Below are positions 18,758 to 27,497 of a stretch of 64,000 bases of DNA, in pieces. The DNA is from Candidatus Woesearchaeota archaeon (GTDB lineage Archaea > Nanobdellota > Nanobdellia > Woesearchaeales > UBA11576), in NCBI GenBank assembly GCA_018675335.1, contig JABGYH010000003.1, positions 62,001 through 126,000 of the forward strand, in the 5' to 3' direction. Below the pieces are notes generated by a model. The model saw only the letters and a program-made list of their open reading frames with translations, did not search any database and was not told where the DNA came from. Every line of letters starts with the position of its first letter. Position 1 is the first letter of the stretch. Both the position numbers and the translations under genes were made by a program.

Positions 18758-19885
18758 ATGGATGCACTATTCAAAGAATATGAAAAAAAACTTCCTCAAA
18801 AAATACTGGAGCAAGTAAAAGAAGAGTTACCCGAAAAGATAACTAAACCACTTCTAAAAAAAATCCTTGCAGCAGTAGAACAAGAATATATTGACACTCA
18901 GGTAGAACCAGGTGAAAGTGTAGGGCTTGTAGCATCAGAATCAATTGGAGAGCAGGGTACACAAATGACCTTGAACACATTCCACTTGGCAGGGGTTGCG
19001 GAAATGAACGTAACCGTCGGTCTTCCAAGGATAATTGAAATTTTAGATGCAAGAAAAACAATTTCAACACCAATGATGGAAGTTTTTTTACGAAGTCCAT
19101 ATAGTAAAGGAAAAGATATTAGACTCATTGCATCACAAATTAAAGAAACAAAATTAAAAGACTTAACAAAAGAATTTTCAATAAATATTGTTGATATGGT
19201 TGTTGATGTAATTTTAAATGAAGACAAATTAAAAGAATTTGGAACTACACCTGCAAATATTCAAAAATCACTTGAAAAACCACTAAAAGACCACAGCATA
19301 AAAGTAAAAGATAATGTTGTTTCAATTAAAGTTAGTGGAAAAGATGCAGGTCTTAATGATGTTTACAAAGTAAAAGAAAAAGCAAAAGAATTACATGTTG
19401 CAGGAGTTAAGGGAATTACTCAAGTATTACCTGTACGAAAACAAGATGAATTTATGATTATTACTGCTGGATCAAATCTAAAAGAAATAAACAATTTAGA
19501 ATTTGTAGATGAAACAAGAACAATCTCAAATGATATTCAAGAAGTAACAGCATATTTAGGAATTGAAGCTGCAAGAGAAACAATTATTCGTGAAGTACTA
19601 AAAGTAATTGGAAGCCAAGGTCTAAATATTGATGAAAGACATATTATCTTAATTTCAGATCTTATGTGTTCAAACGGAATATTACAAGGAATTACAAGAT
19701 ATGGTATTATTAGAGATAAAAGTTCAGTACTTGCAAGAGCATCATTTGAAACTCCAATCAAACACATAATCAACGCAGCACTTGCAGGAGAAGAAGATGA
19801 ATTAACAAGTATTGTTGAAAATGTAATGCTTAATCAAGAAATACCTATTGGAACTGGAATGCCTGGACTTCGAAAAAAAGTATAG
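18758..19885 (+). CDS. rpoA2: RNA polymerase subunit A''
   Basis: 375 residues. The C-terminal part of the largest subunit (jaw, cleft and clamp end). It has [20 protein letters not shown] and [18 protein letters not shown], then [13 protein letters not shown]. The C-terminal [16 protein letters not shown] and [12 protein letters not shown] are the conserved clamp segments. It joins A' to complete the catalytic subunit. A GGT element precedes the ATG. The order A'-A''-L30e-NusA is the usual archaeal one. Confidence 0.97.
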   Translation: MDALFKEYEKKLPQKILEQVKEELPEKITKPLLKKILAAVEQEYIDTQVEPGESVGLVASESIGEQGTQMTLNTFHLAGVAEMNVTVGLPRIIEILDARKTISTPMMEVFLRSPYSKGKDIRLIASQIKETKLKDLTKEFSINIVDMVVDVILNEDKLKEFGTTPANIQKSLEKPLKDHSIKVKDNVVSIKVSGKDAGLNDVYKVKEKAKELHVAGVKGITQVLPVRKQDEFMIITAGSNLKEINNLEFVDETRTISNDIQEVTAYLGIEAARETIIREVLKVIGSQGLNIDERHIILISDLMCSNGILQGITRYGIIRDKSSVLARASFETPIKHIINAALAGEEDELTSIVENVMLNQEIPIGTGMPGLRKKV

Positions 19886-19975
19886 AAGTCTAAGATTTAT
19901 TTCAAAAATAAGAACAATCATAAAAACTAAAAACATTTAAATGATAAGTAAAAAATAAGGTTACAGGTGTTATAA

Positions 19976-20242
19976 ATGGCTGACGTAATAGCAGAAATTA
20001 AAAAATTACTGAAAGAGGAAAAATTAATCTTTGGACAAGACACAACTGTAAAAGGATTAAGACAAGGAACAATAGACAAAGTATTCTTATGCTCAAACTG
20101 CGATGATATTACTAGCGAAGATATCAAACACTATGCAAAAATTGCTGGTGTTGAAATAATCGATTTAGAAATATCTAACGAAGAGTTAGGAGATGTTTGT
20201 AAACGACCTCATAACATAAAAGTGTTAGGAGTAAAAAAATAA
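19976..20242 (+). CDS. rpl30e: Ribosomal protein L30e (L7Ae family)
   Basis: 88 residues of the L7Ae/L30e/S12e/Gadd45 fold. VKGLRQGTIDKVFLCSNCDD carries the G-x-x-x-x-x-x-K signature of this RNA-binding group, and the C-terminal half matches L30e. It is placed between rpoA'' and nusA, the standard archaeal site for rpl30e. It binds kink-turn RNA in the large subunit. A likely ribosome binding site, AAGGTTACAGGTG, precedes the ATG. Confidence 0.9.
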   Translation: MADVIAEIKKLLKEEKLIFGQDTTVKGLRQGTIDKVFLCSNCDDITSEDIKHYAKIAGVEIIDLEISNEELGDVCKRPHNIKVLGVKK

Positions 20243-20257
20243 ATATTTTGATGTTCT

Positions 20258-20680
20258 ATGACAAAAATAACTTACGACCAACAAACTATACAACAGTTTA
20301 CTTTGTTCGAGAAAATAACTAGAGCGAAGTGTAAAGATTGTTTCTTTGATGAAATACAAGATAGACTAGTTTTTATAGTGGATAAAGGACAACTTTGGAA
20401 AGCACTAGGAAAAGGCAGTGAAAACGTACCTAAACTTGGAAAAGCATTTGGTAAAAAAATTAAGATTGTTGAATTTGAAGATAGCTTAATTGGATTTATC
20501 AAAAACATGATCCAACCTTTACGAATAAACAACATAAAGGAAGAAGAAGGCACAATAGTGATTACTGAAGACAACATGCAAACCAAAGGACTACTAATTG
20601 GCAGAAATGCTAAAAACTTGCGAAATTTAGAAAAAAATATTCGTCGATTCTACGAAGTCAAAGAAATAAAAGTAGAGTAA
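20258..20680 (+). CDS. nusA: NusA-like KH-domain transcription factor
   Basis: 140 residues, the archaeal NusA size: two KH domains without the bacterial N-terminal and S1 parts. The first KH spans roughly residues 33-80 (LVFIVDKGQLWKALGKGSENV) and the second ends with GLLIGRNAKNLRNLEKNIRRF, which carries the GRNAKN loop. It binds RNA and probably acts in termination or elongation. It lies 16 bases after L30e. In many archaea rps12 and rps7 follow, but here the modification island begins instead. Confidence 0.93.
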   Translation: MTKITYDQQTIQQFTLFEKITRAKCKDCFFDEIQDRLVFIVDKGQLWKALGKGSENVPKLGKAFGKKIKIVEFEDSLIGFIKNMIQPLRINNIKEEEGTIVITEDNMQTKGLLIGRNAKNLRNLEKNIRRFYEVKEIKVE

Positions 20681-20925
20681 AAACTTAAAGTAGTTAAGTT
20701 GGTATAAGCGATCGTAAATTTTTAAATGATTTTACTTAATTTAATTAATTCTAGTACACTGTTTTAACTAAATATGTAAACAATTCTAAGTAGATTTGTC
20801 CTCGCTAAAACGTTGCCACTCCAAGATAAAAAAACTTATAAATAATAAGGGCAGAACTAATTAATAAAAATATAATTTTCAATAAATATATATTAATTAA
20901 TAAGAGATTTTGGGGGCGTTTTTAA
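20681..20925 (+). promoter_or_regulatory. Promoter region of operon A
   Basis: A 245-base spacer with no gene. A TATA-like ACTTATAAATAATA lies at about 20834-20847, roughly 85 bases before the ATG of the TRAM gene, so this mRNA probably has a leader. GGGGGCG at 20912-20918 is a strong ribosome-binding-like sequence 7 bases before ATG. The island can therefore be transcribed independently of the RNA polymerase operon. Confidence 0.5.
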
Positions 20926-21756
20926 ATGGGTAGAGAAGATCAAATTTACAAAGTATTAGGATTTGGCGGCAGAGGAGATGCTAGAGTTCGCGATGATAAC
21001 GGTAGAACAATTTTTGTTAGTAATTGTCCAAACGGACTTGAAGAAGGAGCTGAAATTGGAATAAGAGGACTTCGCGATGGACGCGGAAGTTCTGACTTTG
21101 CAAATTATGCGCATCCAGATAGAATACAATCAACTCAAACTCAAAGACCTGCTCAAAGTCCACTTCGAAGAGCAGAACCTAAACATCACTATGTTTTACA
21201 CTTAGGCCCAAGTTCAAGACTTGACAGTTGCGCAATTGCCGTGTGTAAACCAGAAATTCTAGAAATGAATGCATATGACGCACTAGTACACTTAGTAGAA
21301 AGGGCTGGACAAAAAAACTTGTTTACCACTTCAACAGATAGACGAATTGCAAAAGGATTGCAAACAACATATGAAAGAGCACAAGGCGATGATGCTTCAG
21401 AAGAATTAGTATGGACACTTAATGGAGAAGCAATAACTTCAAAGACTACCAAAAAATTAAGCGATTATATGCGTATGGATGAAGGTAAATATCGAGCGAA
21501 AGCTACCATGACTGAAAGCGATTCAACTCCAACTTCAGGAACTGTTGAAGAAAAAGTTGCAACACCTCAAGTTGCGAATCCAACAAGAAGAGTTGTTAGT
21601 TCTGCGCCAAGCAAACCTGCAAGTGCAAAACCTACACCTAAAAAAGCCCCTGCGTATAGTCAACCATCAAGAACTTCTCACACAATTCATAGAGCACGAG
21701 CTACTATGAGTCGACGAGGAAGTCCAGGACATGAAACCTTAGATGATTTAATTTAA
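20926..21756 (+). CDS. TRAM-domain protein with a long C-terminal extension
   Basis: 276 residues. Residues about 8-62 fit a TRAM RNA-binding domain: GFGGRGDARV, then RTIFVSNC, then EEGAEIGIRGLRDGR, as in the G-x-G-D-G-x-A...V-F-V...G-x-x-v-x-v-x-I order. Archaeal TRAM proteins normally consist of the domain alone. Here it is followed by a globular part (about 90-185) not recognised and a Pro/Ser/Thr/Arg-rich tail ending HETLDDLI. It is the first gene of operon A and stands 77 bases before the triple-repeat gene. A role as an RNA-binding or substrate-recognition part of the island is inferred from position only. Confidence 0.65.
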   Translation: MGREDQIYKVLGFGGRGDARVRDDNGRTIFVSNCPNGLEEGAEIGIRGLRDGRGSSDFANYAHPDRIQSTQTQRPAQSPLRRAEPKHHYVLHLGPSSRLDSCAIAVCKPEILEMNAYDALVHLVERAGQKNLFTTSTDRRIAKGLQTTYERAQGDDASEELVWTLNGEAITSKTTKKLSDYMRMDEGKYRAKATMTESDSTPTSGTVEEKVATPQVANPTRRVVSSAPSKPASAKPTPKKAPAYSQPSRTSHTIHRARATMSRRGSPGHETLDDLI

Positions 21757-21832
21757 ACGCAATAACAGAAAAAATAACAAAAAAATAAAGAAAAATTTAG
21801 ACGCTGCAAAAGAGGTGGGTTGCAGAAACTAA

Positions 21833-23305
21833 ATGATACAAACCTTTTTAGATTATATTCAAGCGAAGAAATCATCAGTAGTATTTTTTGATGATCAAGC
21901 CTATTTTATAGGTGATCATACAACAGAAGAACCAACAGGAGATCACATAGTTCAAAACTGTGGGAATTCTCAAGTTTATTATCCATTAAGTTCTGGAGTA
22001 TTAGTATCAGACTTAGAATTATCCGACCGACTTTCTAATCGCGCAGAAATAAATGAAACAAAAAATAGATTCATAACAGATAACTTAGAACGAAGTGATG
22101 ACACTCTAGTTTCGTTTATGAATAAATACACACTTCTAAAATTTGTTGTTGATGAAATATTTCCCCTATTAGTTAATGCTTCAGCAGAAGATCGACTCGC
22201 AAGTATTTTAGACGAAGACGTTGAAGTAAAAACCGGAGAGCAAATTATTAAAGAAATTCTTGGCGAACAAGGAGAAACCACAACAAAAGATCTTGAATTA
22301 AAAACACATATAGTAGATCAATTAGAAAAACAACTTAAAAGTGCACACCTACGAAAAGCTCCGTTTGTTTCTGATTGGGATGAAACATCTCAGCGAGAAT
22401 ATGACGGAACAACATCAGTTCTTTCAATGGTGCTAAGAGATACTCCTTGTTTAATAATTGATAATCATGCATTCGTACTTACTGAAGAAACTGCAACTGA
22501 TTCAGAACTTGTTGCAAAAATTAACGGAAAATCATTAGGACTACACACTCAAGGAGGTAAAGTTTCTCACCTAAATGACGTATACCAAACATACATAACA
22601 CATTTAGTAAAAGCTGACGCAACTTCTGAATTAAAATCAAAAATGGATTCTGCTCAAGATAATATTCTCAAAGATGTAGACTACATGCCAATAATGGATT
22701 TAGAACAATTCAGTTATCAAAATTTAGTATTTTTTAGAAATGGAAATATATATTACATTGGAAGACGAATACCAAAATTTGCAAGACAAACAACTTCTGA
22801 TGAAAACATGTTTGTTGTAAAAGAACATGATCCCGATGGATTTGCAGGAGACTTATGTATTGGACTTAGAGTTGTTAATGGAGAAATACAATATCTTCCT
22901 CCAGGCAGTTATGATAATGGAGTAATTTATCGAGGACCAATAAAAAGTGACGCACCATTTTCTATGCACATATCCCTAGTAGATCCTCAAATGCAAAGAG
23001 TATATGGACACTTAACTACAATTTGCCATATTGGAGGATATCCAAGTTTTCCAATGACTGCAGAAGGATTTGTTGCATTCTTAGATTATTCAGAAGGAAA
23101 TTTCTTAGATAGTCACCGTCAAGAATTTGTAGATTATCATTTAGATAGAATGCATAGATCACGTGGACTTGAAAAAGGCACAGTTTTGACAAAAGATGAA
23201 GCAGTAAAACAAGGATACATGCTTAGAAATATTCACAAAATAGGTGCTGAAGACTCTGCTCGAGAAGAACAAATTGCAAGACAGACTGATGGAGATGATT
23301 ATTAA
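21833..23305 (+). CDS. Triple-repeat protein with a possible E2-like cysteine (operon A copy)
   Basis: 490 residues, paralogous to the products of 36039-37499 and 37530-38960. Three beta-rich repeats of the form h-h-h-x-x-G-x-x-Y-h-x...Y are spread through the protein (about 16-56, 204-238 and 296-347), linked by helical segments (for example YTLLKFVVDEIF). The C-terminal third has GLRVVNGEI, then HLTTICHIGG with C398. The paralogues have RICLDQ and GWCMGQ at the same place, resembling the G-x-x-C-L-D active site of E2 ubiquitin-conjugating folds. A tail of about 20 residues after NIHKIG is absent from the paralogues. A clear GGTGG ribosome binding site precedes the ATG. The stop is 1 base before the JAMM gene. 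The E2 relation is a hypothesis. Confidence 0.6.
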   Translation: MIQTFLDYIQAKKSSVVFFDDQAYFIGDHTTEEPTGDHIVQNCGNSQVYYPLSSGVLVSDLELSDRLSNRAEINETKNRFITDNLERSDDTLVSFMNKYTLLKFVVDEIFPLLVNASAEDRLASILDEDVEVKTGEQIIKEILGEQGETTTKDLELKTHIVDQLEKQLKSAHLRKAPFVSDWDETSQREYDGTTSVLSMVLRDTPCLIIDNHAFVLTEETATDSELVAKINGKSLGLHTQGGKVSHLNDVYQTYITHLVKADATSELKSKMDSAQDNILKDVDYMPIMDLEQFSYQNLVFFRNGNIYYIGRRIPKFARQTTSDENMFVVKEHDPDGFAGDLCIGLRVVNGEIQYLPPGSYDNGVIYRGPIKSDAPFSMHISLVDPQMQRVYGHLTTICHIGGYPSFPMTAEGFVAFLDYSEGNFLDSHRQEFVDYHLDRMHRSRGLEKGTVLTKDEAVKQGYMLRNIHKIGAEDSAREEQIARQTDGDDY

Positions 23306-23306
23306 A

Positions 23307-24764
23307 ATGACTCGCGAGTTTGAAGAAAGAGAAGCGGCAGTCCTTTTAGCAGCACTCCAAGAAGAAACTCCCCTAGATCATTTACTCCCATTTAATCAAG
23401 TTGGAATTACTACAAGCGCACATAAAAAAAATATTGCAATTGGAACTGTTCTCGATTCACTAAGCGCAGGCAAATATGAATGGTATGGTTATAGTTTAGC
23501 TGAAAGAATGCGACCACAATTAATAGTTGATACATTACTACAACAAGGACAATTTGTTACAGGTGTTGATGTAAATTTCAAACCAAATGATGCAGCAAAA
23601 TCACTTGACGAATTAGTAAGAATAAATCGAGAAGAAGAACGAGAAGGAACTCCTCACGAACTAATGGTTGTTGGAATTGTTCACAGACACCCATTTACAA
23701 GTGGAATTCCTAGACGATCAGAAAAAGATGTTATTAATCTTTCAAATTTTATACACTGGTTAGGAACCACCAACATGGACCTAAGCAAATACAAAGATAT
23801 GTTTGAAGAACTTGGACCCATAACTCCGAAAATTGAAGGATTTGAATTAGTTCTTTATCCAGAATCCGCAGATTATCTAACATTAAGATATGATTTAGGA
23901 GATTTACATGCGGAAGCAGATTTTATTATGGGACTTCGAGAAGAAGGAGTTTTTAATGAAACTAACTTAGCACGAATAGGTGGCTTTCGAGAATTATTAC
24001 GACGACATTTAGACTTTAGAGGAGTAATATGCGCAGAACAAGGATTATATGTTGCAACCGCAACAAGTTTAATTTATAATGAACTGGGAGATCAAACTTT
24101 TGGAGAAATTCAATTGCTAGCTCGAGGTTCCATAAATAACGAATACGAAAAACCATTCGAAGTTCCTGTTGAAGTTATTACTGATTTATCTGCACAAGGA
24201 AGATACTGGGATGAAAATACTCTGGAACATGAAATAAATCAAAAAGTATACTGGTCAACCAAAAGAAGAATCGCAGTTTCTGGAAGCAAACCAAGAATCA
24301 TTGTACCTGGAAAAAAAGCATTAGTCGGAGTTGAGAATCCAGATTTAACAAACTGGCCAAGCAATATCCCAATAGTTGGAGTTCAAAAAGATGATTCTCT
24401 TGATGAAGAAGATATAACTATTGGATTTTATCATGCAGCAGGAGCATACCTTGCAAATTATAAACTTCAAGATGTAAAATATTCTACTTACTTATTTATG
24501 ATTCTTCAGACTGTAATGGACAAAGATGTAAAAAATTTAAGAGATGCAGTAAAAAAGATAGGATCATTATTTGAAGATCCAATAAATTTACAAGGAGAAA
24601 TTCCCAGACCATATTTACGAGGAGAAGATCAAGAATATATGATCATGAAACTTGAATGCGATTTAACAACTCATGACACAGACTTTATGATAAAATCACA
24701 AAAAGGAACTTGCGAATTTAATTTATCATTAGAACAGTATGTAGGTCAAGTTTTAGCAAAATAA
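23307..24764 (+). CDS. JAMM/MPN+ metalloprotease-like protein
   Basis: 485 residues from the ATG at 23307, chosen because it starts 1 base after the upstream stop; a start at 23244 would overlap that gene by 62 bases. JAMM enzymes cut isopeptide or C-terminal bonds of ubiquitin-like proteins using a zinc ion. The expected residues are present: E58 in KYEWYGYSLAE, H126 and H128 in VGIVHRHPF, S138 and D141 in RRSEKDV. Between HxH and S there are nine residues, not the usual seven, so the loop is two longer. The 340 residues after residue 145 are not recognised. The gene neighbours an E1-like gene and an E2-like gene, the classical grouping of prokaryotic ubiquitin-like systems. Confidence 0.72.
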   Translation: MTREFEEREAAVLLAALQEETPLDHLLPFNQVGITTSAHKKNIAIGTVLDSLSAGKYEWYGYSLAERMRPQLIVDTLLQQGQFVTGVDVNFKPNDAAKSLDELVRINREEEREGTPHELMVVGIVHRHPFTSGIPRRSEKDVINLSNFIHWLGTTNMDLSKYKDMFEELGPITPKIEGFELVLYPESADYLTLRYDLGDLHAEADFIMGLREEGVFNETNLARIGGFRELLRRHLDFRGVICAEQGLYVATATSLIYNELGDQTFGEIQLLARGSINNEYEKPFEVPVEVITDLSAQGRYWDENTLEHEINQKVYWSTKRRIAVSGSKPRIIVPGKKALVGVENPDLTNWPSNIPIVGVQKDDSLDEEDITIGFYHAAGAYLANYKLQDVKYSTYLFMILQTVMDKDVKNLRDAVKKIGSLFEDPINLQGEIPRPYLRGEDQEYMIMKLECDLTTHDTDFMIKSQKGTCEFNLSLEQYVGQVLAK

Positions 24765-24871
24765 CAAATATAAAACAAAATAATAAAAATAGAAAACAAA
24801 AATAGAAAACAAAAAAAAAAATAAAACAAAAATTCAAAAAAATCAAATTCAAAAAATATAAAATAAAAAAA

Positions 24872-26404
24872 ATGGCAAATAATCAAGAAGCGAGATTGGA
24901 CAGATTCCTTAGAGGAGTTGGACCTGAGGGATTTAAGAAATTAGAAAACTCAGTAGTTACAGTTGTCATGGATAGTCCAGTTGGAATGTGGTATGCATTT
25001 CCTTTTGCAGCTTCAGGCATCCCATTAAGAATGATTAGCACAGCTCAAATTGAACCTCCTCCTGAAGATTTTGAAGGATTAAAAGAAAATTTTATTGGAA
25101 TTGATTTAGCCCAGGGAAATCTAGCTCATGCATACGCAAAAGCATTTAGAAAATTTAATGGAGATAACATACCCGCAAATAAAATTGCAAGTTTAAATGC
25201 AAATTTAGGATTTAATGGAACGGATATGTTACTTTTTGCATCATCAGTGGTAATTGATTGCACTACAAGTTTACAATCAAAAAAAATTGCACTTAAATAC
25301 GCACGAGAAACAAATTCTACGCTCATTAGTTCTGCAGTAGTACCAGGATATTCCAAAGCAGCACTTTGGCATCCCGAACTCGATGGTGCTTCTATTGAAC
25401 AAGCATTAATGCCTGAAATGAGTTTACTAGAACAACAAACACTAGAAATGTTTGGAATTGAAACTTCAAACGGACTTCAACTCAGCCCAAATGCACAAGT
25501 AACAAGAGAATTAATCAGCATGGTCATGGGAGGACTTGTTGCAGAAGAAGCAGTAAGAGCAATTCTTACAGACATCCCCGACAAAAGTGAAGAATTATTA
25601 CAAACCCCACTACATTACAAATTTGGACATAATTCCGAAATATTTCACCCACTATATTCAGGAGATGAATTATTTGTTTTAGAATGTGAAGATTTTTTAG
25701 AAAAAGCAGCACTATTATACGGCGCAGGATCAATTGGAAATATGACTGGATATTCCCTTGTTAAAATGGGATTTGGAAGAATTGCAAATCTAGATTCAGA
25801 TATTATCGAATCAACAAATATTCATCGAACAATATTATTTTATGGAATGGAAGGAAAAAGAAAAACCCATTCTCTTGCAAAAAGACTTTCAGCAATATCC
25901 GGTGGAGCTACAAAAACAAAAGCCATCATGAAAAAATTAAAAGAAGAAGGATGGGATCCTGAAGAACCATATGATGTTTATGTCGACGGATTTGATAACT
26001 TTGCAGCAAGAATGCTCGTAAGTCAACAAGGATTAAAAGATGATGTCGTTGTTGCAAGTTTATCAGGAAGATTTGATGGATTTAATGCAGATCTTTATGT
26101 TCCCAATCACACAATTTGTTTAGATTGCAATATAGGAATTAATGAAAAAGGTGAATCTGATCGAGCAAAACAAAGACAAAGTTGTGGACGGGAAATTACA
26201 CCTCAAAATACTTGGATGAATCAAAGTGTTGGAGCATTAGGTGCATTACAAATTGCAAGTGCACTATATCCAGGAAAATATGGCACACCATTTAATGGAA
26301 TGATATTTCATGATCGACATCAAAAATCAAGATTGTTTGCAAATGAAAAAGAAGGAACTTGCCAACAAGGACATAATGGAGAAATAACTCACTATGACAG
26401 ATGA
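24872..26404 (+). CDS. E1-like (ThiF/UBA) activating enzyme, fused double Rossmann, operon A
   Basis: 510 residues. E1 enzymes adenylate the C-terminal carboxylate of a modifier. The N-terminal half (about 20-235) has the fold but no GxGxxG; the C-terminal half has all the marks: GAGSIG (284-289), D308-x-D310, N316 and R319 in ESTNIHRTILF, FDNFAAR (374-380), zinc pair CLDC (416-419), and C438 in RQSCG before QSVGALGALQIASAL, as in MoeB/UBA. This pairs an inactive and an active adenylation half in one chain, the layout of eukaryotic UBA1, whereas archaeal UbaA/MoeB-type enzymes are single-domain homodimers. The stop overlaps the next gene by 11 bases. Confidence 0.85.
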   Translation: MANNQEARLDRFLRGVGPEGFKKLENSVVTVVMDSPVGMWYAFPFAASGIPLRMISTAQIEPPPEDFEGLKENFIGIDLAQGNLAHAYAKAFRKFNGDNIPANKIASLNANLGFNGTDMLLFASSVVIDCTTSLQSKKIALKYARETNSTLISSAVVPGYSKAALWHPELDGASIEQALMPEMSLLEQQTLEMFGIETSNGLQLSPNAQVTRELISMVMGGLVAEEAVRAILTDIPDKSEELLQTPLHYKFGHNSEIFHPLYSGDELFVLECEDFLEKAALLYGAGSIGNMTGYSLVKMGFGRIANLDSDIIESTNIHRTILFYGMEGKRKTHSLAKRLSAISGGATKTKAIMKKLKEEGWDPEEPYDVYVDGFDNFAARMLVSQQGLKDDVVVASLSGRFDGFNADLYVPNHTICLDCNIGINEKGESDRAKQRQSCGREITPQNTWMNQSVGALGALQIASALYPGKYGTPFNGMIFHDRHQKSRLFANEKEGTCQQGHNGEITHYDR

Positions 26405-27458
26405 ATCTATTGAACCCGAAATGCAAGCACCTGCAGATTTAGAAGACTCCGATGAAGCAGAATTACTAGACATACTTGCAGAACTTCGAGGAGGAACAGA
26501 GAAAAGAGAATTGTTCCAAGTAGAATTAGAACCAGAACCATTTGATCCAATAAAAAAAATAGCTGCAATTTTAACCAGAACTCGACTTGTTAAAGATGAA
26601 CTTAAAATAAGAACTGATGGCTATGCACAATTAAACATACTAAGAGGTCATAATTTTAAAAAACCATTAAGCATGGCAGCAATCCAACTCATGGAATATG
26701 TAGGTGTTGGAATTGATCAAATTGGAATTGAAAAAAAATGGGTTGGAAAAAAAGAAAGATGGTTTGAAAACATCGTTCACTCAGAAGGAAGACGCAGATA
26801 TCTCGCAGTATTAACTGCCGCAGAAAATGATGTTGATTGCGTAACTCGAATGGCACTTATGAGAATAAGAAATGCCTACTTAGTTAATTTCAAACATAGT
26901 TATGAATTAATTCCAGGAGAACATAGAGAAACCCGAAATGGCGAACAACCAAATTATGAAGATCAAAGATTTGATTCCATAGTTGACTTAAGTCTTCCAG
27001 AAATTGCACACATGATTGCAATGCAAATATATTCAAAAAAAATAATTGAAGCAAATAGATATAATTTTACAATTCCTACCGAAGGAAAAATAGGAATTCC
27101 AACAAAATTTCCACCAAATAGAATAACTGTAAAATCCGAAGATTATCAAAAACCAGGATATGGTAAACAAGATGTAAATCTTTCCACAACTATGGCTGCT
27201 AACTTACTTTATGCTCAAATAACTGGTTTAGAAGATCGTTTGCAAACAACAAAAAAAACATTTGATTTACTGCTCATGATTGGAGCAAATTATATTGCAA
27301 GCCAAATAGTAGATCCAGAATTAAGACGAGAAACTGTTGAAATCATGAATGGACCTAAAAATTTACGAAGAGCATTTTATACAACCGTTATGAATTACCA
27401 ATTAGGCTTGATGACTGCGCCTCCTGAAATAGTAATTTCACCCCCAACAAAAGATTAG
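26394..27458 (+). CDS. Unrecognised helical protein following the E1 gene (operon A)
   Basis: 354 residues, not recognised. It starts inside the last codons of the E1 gene (11-base overlap), so translation is coupled and a physical partnership is plausible. The N-terminus is acidic and disordered, then LLDILAELRGG. The body is mostly helical. The corresponding slot in operon B, directly after its E1 gene, holds a 306-residue acidic-start protein (39676-40596) with LLDMMRG near its N-terminus. They may be distant counterparts, but the similarity is weak. Confidence 0.6.
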   Translation: MTDESIEPEMQAPADLEDSDEAELLDILAELRGGTEKRELFQVELEPEPFDPIKKIAAILTRTRLVKDELKIRTDGYAQLNILRGHNFKKPLSMAAIQLMEYVGVGIDQIGIEKKWVGKKERWFENIVHSEGRRRYLAVLTAAENDVDCVTRMALMRIRNAYLVNFKHSYELIPGEHRETRNGEQPNYEDQRFDSIVDLSLPEIAHMIAMQIYSKKIIEANRYNFTIPTEGKIGIPTKFPPNRITVKSEDYQKPGYGKQDVNLSTTMAANLLYAQITGLEDRLQTTKKTFDLLLMIGANYIASQIVDPELRRETVEIMNGPKNLRRAFYTTVMNYQLGLMTAPPEIVISPPTKD

Positions 27459-27497
27459 AGTTAAAAAAAAATTAAAAAATTAAAAAAAATTAAAAAA

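Noticed and set aside
24765-24871. Possible CRISPR leader or small RNA between the JAMM and E1 genes
   Set aside because: Simple A-rich repetition with no hairpin, no promoter pattern and no repeat-spacer order.
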